Positions 15,358 through 21,000 of a DNA stretch of 21,000 nucleotides are shown in pieces. The position numbers and the translations under genes are program-made. Where the stretch lies: positions 549,638 through 570,637 of the forward strand of contig RPFO01000027.1 of the NCBI GenBank assembly GCA_009746045.1, written 5' to 3'. The notes beneath the pieces were generated by a model, which had not been told where the DNA came from, did no database searches, and saw only the letters and a list, made by a program, of their open reading frames with translations. Source of the stretch: Mesostigma viride (Eukaryota; Streptophyta; Mesostigmatophyceae; Mesostigmatales; Mesostigmataceae). Each line of letters begins with the position of its first letter. The stretch's first letter is position 1.

Positions 15358-16010
15358 AGTTAGCATATTGGGGCACCAATGTGCTAGATGGATGCAGGTT
15401 GAGGAGACCTTTCCAACGCCGTGTCAACCGCCTAGAACAGACAAGGGACTAGAAAGTTATCAAGTCCCGAAGTACTGCCGACCGGTGGGCGAGGGCGGGG
15501 CACACTCAGGGCATAGTGGACAGGACACGTGGCAGGCCGTGCCTGCACAGGCTTAGCCTGACTCTCACGTGACTGGGACACAGTGTACTGAGGGCTCAAC
15601 GGTACTGTGGCTAGTAGAAGCCAGTAACCAGCCAGCAGGTCTGCAAGGATGTAAGTCCTTGCAGGACTGTGGCAGGTCCTGTGCTGTCCTAGACACAGGA
15701 TAGCCAGAGATTCCTGTATGCTGCCTGCAACGAGGATGCAGGGCAGCGATACGAGGCTCTGGCAATGTAGCGTTGCCCAGCGTTGCTCATGACCGAGGAA
15801 CAAGGATGGAACGAGGTTGCATATAGCTCGAGGCTCAACGAGGCAACGAGCGTCTTCACACACGACCCTTGGTCGTCACGACGAGTGGCGAGCCTATCGA
15901 GGGTCGTAGGCCTGGTGTGAGGATAAAGGTTGCTAGCCAGCAGCCTAGGGTCATTCCAGCCGGCAAGGACCAGGAGCTCACAAGCTCTGCTGACGAGTTG
16001 CTGCGCAAAT
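15358..16010 (+). repeat. Right LTR of element B
   Basis: This is the direct repeat of 7616-8269, with a few substitutions and one net 1-bp indel. It is flanked inside by the polypurine tract and outside by CCAAG (16011-16015). It carries the same hairpin ladder. The small divergence from the left copy points to a fairly recent insertion, though older than element A. Confidence 0.85.
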
Positions 16011-16015
16011 CCAAG
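16011..16015. repeat. Target site duplication CCAAG (right) of element B
   Basis: This is the second copy of the 5-bp duplication at 7611-7615, immediately outside the right LTR. Element C resumes here. Confidence 0.7.
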
Positions 16016-16298
16016 TGTCGAGTTCGAGTAAACGGAATTTTTTTTTTTTGGTTTCCGTTGATCGGCTCCTGTTGAGCCGTAAAAAGCATGGGGGGTTATT
16101 GCTTAGCCTTCTTTTTAAAAGCAACTTTTGGTTCCTGCTTAGCCTTAAAGCATGGGGGGTTATTGCTCAACCTACTAATTGTAAAAGCATTGGTTATGTA
16201 GTGGCTCAGCCATGAAAAGCACCGGTTATTGCTAAACCGTGAAAAGCAACTTTTGCCCACCTTGTAGCACTATGTTTGAGATATACGACCTTGTGCAT
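16016..16298. mobile_element. Right interior of element C with a degenerate hairpin repeat
   Basis: Non-coding. It opens with AACGGAA...TTCCGTT around a run of T (16031-16059), then CGGCTC-CTGTT-GAGCCG (16063-16079). A unit of GGTT, a 7-base loop and AACC or AGCC follows, at 16094-16108 (loop ATTGCTT), 16130-16144 (CCTGCTT), 16158-16172 (ATTGCTC) and 16224-16238 (ATTGCTA, with one more pair). A related TGGCT-C-AGCCA lies at 16202-16212. The units are separated by AAAAGCA-type spacers, and two are preceded by GCATGGGGGG. Confidence 0.7.
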
Positions 16299-16304
16299 GG
16301 GGGG
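16299..16304 (+). other. Polypurine tract of element C
   Basis: The six G of GCATGGGGGG lie immediately before TGTCAGGG, the inferred start of the right LTR. The LTR start (TGTCAG) and end (CTGACA at 17067-17072) are perfect 6-bp inverted termini, which supports this boundary. Confidence 0.65.
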
Positions 16305-17072
16305 TGTCAGGGCTATAATTTTTCAGGTAGCCCTAGTGTGCCCAATGTCGTTATTGAAACTTGGCCGATATTGTAAAGAGAGGTGTTGTGGTATTTTTAT
16401 ATAAGCCCACCTACTATATTTCAGGCCAGTAGATTAATCGACTAGGCAAGTTGTGACGAATGTGTCGCAATTTATGCGGCATAATTTAGTCAAGTATTCC
16501 GAAAGTTATAGTATGCCGGATTTATAATAATCGGCACAATACTTTGCGTGATTCAGGTGCCGTATTTTCTATCTCGGTGCCGTAACTCATGTACGTCACA
16601 TTTATAGTGACTTGTTCAGTTAGCCGTTTGTGCTGCATGACTTGTGTGGCGAGTCGACCCTTGTTATGGTACGACCCACAATGCGCACTGCACTAAGTTA
16701 AGTGTAAAGTTACGCATGCCAGCGCCGCCTCTTACTTTGCTGGAATGCTGGTAAATGTGTGATGGACGTATCTTATTGGTTGACAGAATTGCGGCGACAT
16801 CTAGGTGATGTTGTTGTATAGATCTGACGGCTATTGATCACCGCCGCCACAATATGTGTGTTGATAAGGAAGTTGCTAGCTACGTTGCACTTGCCTTACC
16901 TGTCCAAGCCTTGTGGCTATGGACGATTTGGTCCCACCCGGGAACCGCACCATGCCTTTGGCGGTAGCAAACGGTGGTATAATCGGTATTATTAATTTGC
17001 AATGAATAAATTTGTCTTTAACATTGTCCGTTAATCTAATTCGTCCAAGGAGAGTACATAAAATTTCTGACA
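16305..17072 (+). repeat. Right LTR of element C (complete, 768 bp)
   Basis: It begins TGTCAG and ends CTGACA. Positions 16404-17072 repeat 6424-7088. A TATA box (TATATAAG, 16398-16405) near its start and AATAAA (17005-17010) near its end give a normal plus-strand U3-R-U5 layout. Without element B the C interior is only ~0.8 kb with no coding frame, so C looks non-autonomous. The outer flank begins CTCCT, so a matching CTCCT is expected left of the window. Confidence 0.75.
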
Positions 17073-17073
17073 C

Positions 17074-17263
17074 TCCTTGCCCCTTGTACCTTGTCCCTCA
17101 TCCCCTGCTTGCCCCATGGTCCCTTTTCCCTTGTCCTTGGTCCCTTGTCCAAATTAGCCCTTGTCGCGTGGCCGGCCCTTGTCCCTTGTCGCCTGTCTTC
17201 CCCTTTCCCCCTTCCCCTTTGTCAGTTGTCCATAATTGCCCCTTCCTTTTCGCCCCGAGGTCG
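17074..17263. repeat. Pyrimidine-rich simple sequence
   Basis: Irregular CCCTTGTC-like repeats start directly after the right LTR of element C. Long open frames across this region and the following arrays exist only because of the simple composition and are not genes. Confidence 0.7.
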
Positions 17264-17522
17264 CCCCTCGACCTCGACCCTCGACCCTCGACCCTCGACC
17301 CTCGACCCTCGACCCTCGACCCTCGACCCTCGACCCTCGACCCTCGACCCTCGACCCTCGACCCTCGACCCTCGACCCTCCACCCTCCACCCTCCACCCT
17401 CCACCCTCCACCCTCCACCCTCCACCCTCCACCCTCCACCCTCCACCCTCCACCCTCCACCCTCCACCCTCCACCCTCCACCCTCCACCCTCCACCCTCC
17501 ACCCTCCACCCTCCACCCTCCA
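17264..17522. repeat. Heptamer arrays: CCCTCGA then CCCTCCA
   Basis: Fourteen perfect CCCTCGA units run 17278-17375, preceded by about two imperfect ones. They switch without a break to twenty-one perfect CCCTCCA units at 17376-17522. The opposite strand reads TCGAGGG and TGGAGGG. The 7-bp period and GGG run recall the plant telomere repeat TTTAGGG, but the units are different. GGG every 7 bases gives strong quadruplex potential on the minus strand. Confidence 0.9.
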
Positions 17523-18020
17523 CCCTCAACCCTTGCTACCTGGTGCGTGTCACCCTCCTTGGTTGCGTGCCTCCTCCTTGCTTTCTTGCGCGTGTCACCC
17601 TCCTTGGTTGCCTCCTCCTTGCTTCCTTGCGCCACCACCAAGATGGTTGCGCACCACCTCCTTGCTTCCTTGTGCGCAACACCCTCCTTGCTTGCGCGCC
17701 ACCTCCTTGCTTCCTTGTGCGTGTCACCCTCCTTGCTTGCGCGCCTCCTCCTGGCTTCCTTGTGCGCATCACCTCCTTGCTTCCTTGTGCGCGCCACCGG
17801 CCTCCTTGAGTGCGCACCTCCTCCTTGCTTCCTTGTGCTTGTCACCCTCCTTGCCCCTATTGGTTGCACATCACCTCCTTGCTTCCTTGTGCGTGTCACC
17901 CTCCTTGGTTGCGCGCCACTCAACCTTCCTTTCTTGTACCCGTGTCACCCTCCTCATGGCTGCGCACCGCATTCTTGCATCCTTGTGTGTGTCACCCTCC
18001 TTGGTACGGTTGCGCGCCTC
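17523..18020. repeat. Degenerate CT-rich minisatellite
   Basis: Roughly ten diverged copies of a unit of about 40-50 bp built from CTCCTTGCTTCCTTGTGCG and GTCACCCTCCTTGGTTGCG. Copy length and order vary. No gene is present. Confidence 0.75.
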
Positions 18021-18762
18021 ACGTTAACAAACCAGCTTACTTTACGCACAGCCTTGCCGGTCCTTGGTGGGTGCGCCCTTCCATGCAGAGATGTAGATGT
18101 GGTTGGGCAGGACCACTGGCCTCCAGCCAATTACAGCCGGTCAATGCTTGCTTGTGGGAACATGAAGGCGATGCCGTAGTCTAGCAAGGGCGCTGCTGGC
18201 ATGTGTTTTTCGGCTTTTCATCATTACCATGCTGTCAACCATGGAGTCAGTGGTACATAAGTGGACAGCAATGAGCATGTTGGCCAACGTGTTTATGTAC
18301 TAAGTGTTAGCCAGCAATCAGCATGTTTATTCATGTTGAGGCTCTCGGTACTTGGCAGAGAGCTACCCGGCCGTCCAGCATCTTCTTTTTTTGCGTGTTT
18401 GTCGACATTTACTAATAAATGGCTACTGCTGATTCAAAATTATAGCCAAGTTTTGTATCATTCTAACATGATGTATGAGATAATTAACATCAAACCTGTA
18501 AGAAAGTCCAATATTTGGAGTTTTGTCCCGGCATCCGGCCGGGGGAGGCGCAGTTTCCCGTTGACCTCGTCCGGACCATCCGAACCCCCCTGTCCACTGG
18601 GCAGAAGAATTGACCCAGGTTGAAAGGGTACATACATACGCTAGGGCACATCAGATGCATGGGCTGGCGTGTGCTACCCAGCTTTTGAGTCCTGTTTGCA
18701 TGATTAATTGATTGTTTCAAAGAAATGTCCTGCAATTCTTGCGCTCGCTATGCCCTTTCCAG
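18021..18762. other. Unassigned sequence upstream of the LRRNT exon
   Basis: No feature can be supported here. Frames are short, and no upstream exon with a clear signal peptide was identified. If 18763-18913 is an exon, this region should contain its upstream intron. CCTTTCCAG at 18754-18762 would be the acceptor. Confidence 0.4.
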
Positions 18763-18913
18763 AGAGTGACAGAGGAGCTTTGATAGCTCAGAAGAGCGCG
18801 TTTACCAATACAGGAACAAGATTGGACAGCTGGACTGCGAGTGGGAGCCCGTGCAGCTTCATAGGCGTCGGGTGCAGCGTCACAGGCCGTGTAATAAGCC
18901 TAGATCTGAACGG
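18763..18913 (+). CDS. Exon encoding a plant-type LRR N-terminal domain (LRRNT_2)
   Basis: The translation reads ESDRGALIAQKSAF, then LDSWTASGSPCSFIGVGC and GRVISLDLNG. This is the classical cap of plant LRR receptor kinases and LRR proteins: DRxAL, SW, CxWxGVxC with the tryptophan replaced by Phe, and GRVxxLDL. It is bounded by an acceptor-like CCCTTTCCAG and a strong donor GG|GTAAGC at 18914. The exon would end in phase 2, the phase common for plant LRR exons. No ATG supplies a signal peptide in this frame (an in-frame stop lies at 18705-18707), so an upstream exon is expected. No following LRR exon is seen before the palindromes at 19092. It may be a gene start interrupted by repeats, or a gene remnant. 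The function would be extracellular recognition if a full gene exists. Confidence 0.6.
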
Positions 18914-19091
18914 GTAAGCACAGTCGTTTAATTGTTTTGTACATAGTGAGAAGGTTTCGTTGTGCACGCTCTATATCCTATTGCATTATATGTACATGAT
19001 ACCACTCCAGCTTTTTAAGTACCAATCATTACAATTGCTGAGCCTGTATACATATACATGGCAGCTGCAGGCTGTTACTTCTGCAACATTT
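18914..19091. other. Possible intron sequence after the LRRNT exon
   Basis: It begins GTAAGCACAG, is AT-richer than the exon, and has no frame resembling LRR repeats. It ends at the palindromic element. Nothing else is recognised. Confidence 0.35.
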
Positions 19092-19212
19092 GTACATTGA
19101 GCTACTGCTTATACTTTTTATGCGTCAACACAAGGTTAACGCATATCCTGCGCAGGATATGCGTTAACCTTGTGTTGACGCATAAAAAGTATAAGCATGC
19201 AGTAGCTTGTAC
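19092..19212. repeat. Palindrome copy 1 (perfect 92-bp core)
   Basis: Bases 19106-19197 form a perfect inverted repeat with 46-bp arms and no spacer, centred between 19151 and 19152 (core CCTGCGCAGG). The arms extend outward imperfectly through AGCTACTGC on the left and GCAGTAGCTTGTAC on the right, with a 4-bp TGCA insertion on the right. In single-stranded form it would fold into one long hairpin. Confidence 0.95.
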
Positions 19213-19464
19213 AACTTAAAACCTTGCTGCGCGTGGGGTCTTATGAGGCGGCTCCCTACCTTAGGCACTAATCCGCATCGAATTGCTATTCGATTGATAC
19301 CCGGGTAGGTCCGATATCTACCTAGTGCCGGCAGATTAGCTAGGACCCGGAATTTACTGAAGTCCGGAACCCAGAAAATCCCTCTTGCTGGGCACTGGCC
19401 GTCGATCACCAGGTTTCGAACCCTTGCTTGACCTCCGCATGCCGCGCCGCGCCGGTTCTAAGTT
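19213..19464 (-). other. Spacer between palindromes with a B-box-like motif
   Basis: Minus-strand GGTTCGAAACC (19412-19422) fits the Pol III B box GGTTCGANNCC. The adjoining sequence does not fold into a full tRNA. There is no coding frame. It could be a tRNA-derived short retroposon trapped between the palindromes. The remainder is not recognised. Confidence 0.35.
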
Positions 19465-19578
19465 GTACAAGCTACTGTTTATACTTTTTATGCGTCAACA
19501 CAAGGTTAACCCATATCCTGCGCAGGATATGCGTTAACCTTGTGTTGACGCATAAAAAGTATAAGCAGTAGCTTGTAC
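19465..19578. repeat. Palindrome copy 2 (114 bp, two non-Watson-Crick positions)
   Basis: GTAC (19465-19468) to GTAC (19575-19578) is an inverted repeat centred between 19521 and 19522. The only non-pairing positions are 19478 against 19565 and 19511 against 19532. The core sequence is otherwise the same as copy 1. Independent point differences between the copies argue that each is a real genomic copy. Confidence 0.95.
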
Positions 19579-21000
19579 TCCTGCAACTGTTACGTCCTCA
19601 AACGGACAGTGCGAAATATCTATCTTGTTGCAAGGAGTTAAACTGACCAACTGATACATATGCCGCTTGTTCTCAGCTAGGCCTCCTGAAGGATAGCCTG
19701 ATTAATTCATCTAGCTATAAAACACAGCATGTGTTGCAATTACCAATGAAAAATCTGAGGAAGATCTTTCGTTTTGTATTACAATGCTTAAAGGATTAGC
19801 ATTAACAGCAATTGCCGACCCTCACTGGTCGAGTCGCCCATAGCTGGCAACAAGACAGCGTGAAGCACATGAGAGTAACGTGAAAGTGCAAAGGGCACAC
19901 CACTTGTTCGTTGGTCCATTTAAGCAATATTGGTCGTAGATCTTTCAATCTACGGTACAGGACCTCAATGTCATCAGAAGTCTCGACTAGCACCACAAAC
20001 AAGGAGTGATTGCGGCGCCCACACAAAGAGTGGCGCGGCTCACAAAAATCTGTGACGCGGCGTATGACTCATCACATCATGGAAAGACAGTGGCGTGGCG
20101 TTGATATGTATGGACTAGGCCAATACACCTCCAAGGTAGCATCAACGGAACTTGCGCGAAGCGCGGAGTGCACTAAATAGGTCACGACTATAATATCTCA
20201 ATGTCGGCTGTAGACTGTCAGCCAGATTCTCACAAGTATCGAAGCAACCACAAAATATTCCGTACCGGTCCACACAGGCACTGCAGTCGAACCACAAATC
20301 CCAAATATAGACATCGCATCAGGCGCAGCGCCAAGGTCGAGAAAACAATTCGACTCATGACCTGGAAAGAAAGTCTTCTCAAGTAAAACAAACTCAACAA
20401 ACTAGTTACGTCAAAAGTAGGCCCAGCAGCCCGCCGGACGGGACAAGGAAAAAAAAAACAACTAAGTCCCCAAACCGTCGTCCGCAATAATACAGCATGG
20501 CCATAATATTATGTCGAACACAGCACCAACGGTCAATATAAATTTAACCGTGGCCTGGATATAATTCCCCATACTAAATTGACACAGTAAAGTGGGGCTG
20601 GATTACCCCATTTCCCTGACAGCATGCCATGAGGCAGGCACCTGGCATCCGGAATACTTCCTTGGTATGAGAAGGCCCTATAACTTGAAGGGAACTGAGA
20701 GGGACTACACGCTATCCGTTTCTCTCTCGCACATATCGTAAGTCGACACCAGCACATTCTGTCTGCTATGTGAGGAAAAATGGTGATTGGAGGAAAGATG
20801 TTTCGATGCCTTTAATGACCCGAATGTTGTGTGAATGAGAGAAAGTTTTTGTATTAGAAATTACGTTTGAATGAGCGTGTAAACACAGTGGCCCCGACAC
20901 TGGGCGCAGTCGACCATAGCCCAAAACACTAGGCTAGGTCAGGCGACCAACACTGGGTCGGACCAGACACGGGTAGCAAAGCACACAGCTCAAAGCACAC
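19579..21000. other. Unassigned repeat-like sequence without genes
   Basis: No coding region is supported. Small hairpins occur at 19935-19954 (CGTAGAT-ATCTACG), 20206-20223 (GGCTG-CAGCC) and around 20930-20980 (for example CGACC-AACACTG-GGTCG). CAATCTACGGTACA near 19946 and CAGGCGCAGCGC near 20318 also occur in remnant D (near 5799 and 5884). A diverged relative of that repeat is therefore possible. An A-rich run lies near 20449-20459. Confidence 0.35.

Larger units (their letters stand above)
19092..19578. mobile_element. Composite foldback-type element: palindrome, spacer, palindrome
   Basis: Two copies of one palindrome flank a 252-bp spacer. The spacer ends are themselves inverted (GTACAACTTAAAACC at 19209-19223 against GGTTCTAAGTTGTAC at 19454-19468, one mismatch), so the inner inverted repeat extends beyond the palindromes. 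CTGCAAC occurs just outside on both sides (19081-19087 and 19581-19587, exactly 500 bp apart) and could be a degraded target duplication. No transposase is encoded. It is best described as a foldback or MITE-like structure of unknown family. Confidence 0.5.

Noticed and set aside
6424-17072. Repeats at 6424/16404 and 7616/15358 as simple segmental duplications
   Set aside because: Direct orientation, retroelement genes between them, polypurine tracts at the inner edges and the CCAAG duplication fit LTRs better.
17264-17522. True telomere or chromosome end
   Set aside because: Units are not TTTAGGG, and unique and repeat sequence continues on both sides. Kept only as a telomere-like minisatellite.
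17012-18184. Several long overlapping open frames on both strands across the CT-rich block
   Set aside because: They translate to seven-base-periodic or CT-minisatellite peptides in all frames. The openness comes from the simple repeats, not from coding.
19092-19578. Palindromes as an inverted-read assembly artefact
   Set aside because: The two copies differ at independent positions and have different flanks and lengths. An artefact is not fully excluded, so a read check is proposed.

Overview
This is a eukaryotic, almost entirely repeat-derived window, most likely from a streptophyte (green lineage) nuclear genome. Evidence for the lineage: Ty1/copia polyproteins; a primer-binding site starting TGGTATCGGAGG, close to the initiator tRNA-Met site used by plant copia elements; and, near 18.8 kb, one exon encoding a plant-type leucine-rich-repeat N-terminal domain (LRRNT_2) with splice signals on both sides. 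The species cannot be named from the sequence. A charophyte alga, bryophyte or lycophyte would all fit.

Layout. (1) 1-5514: element A, a very young Ty1/copia retrotransposon on the minus strand. Its 1447-codon gag-pol is intact, and the 345 bp of LTR present at both ends are identical. The PBS, polypurine tract (PPT), TATA box and a promoter rich in heat-shock-element-like and E-box-like motifs can all be seen. (2) 5515-6424: remnant D, the older sequence flanking element A. It carries an LTR-end/PPT junction on the minus strand and many short hairpins, several with the same AACTA loop. (3) 6424-17072: element C, with near-identical direct repeats (LTRs) at 6424-7088 and 16404-17072 and only about 0.8 kb of its own non-coding interior. 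Inserted in that interior, with a CCAAG target duplication, is element B (7616-16010).

Element B is a divergent copia-superfamily element on the plus strand with 654-bp LTRs. It has an unidentified ORF ahead of gag, then a Gag with a zinc knuckle, then a Pol in which a retropepsin-like domain appears to lie between integrase and reverse transcriptase. That order differs from both copia (PR-INT-RT-RH) and gypsy (PR-RT-RH-INT) and is the most interesting candidate novelty here. Its frames are broken by several -1 shifts, three of them at G runs.

(4) 17074-18020: pyrimidine-rich simple sequence, including clean heptamer arrays (CCCTCGA, then CCCTCCA) and a degenerate minisatellite. (5) 18021-19090: mostly unassigned sequence, with the LRRNT exon at 18763-18913, the only trace of a host gene. 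(6) 19092-19578: two copies of a long near-perfect palindrome in a larger inverted arrangement around a 252-bp spacer with a Pol III B-box-like motif. (7) 19579-21000: no gene seen; scattered hairpins and short matches to remnant D.

The inferred order of events is: C inserted first; B jumped into C; a D-type sequence interrupted the left LTR of C at its TATA box; A most recently landed in D. No RNA gene, CRISPR array or bacterial-type operon is present.
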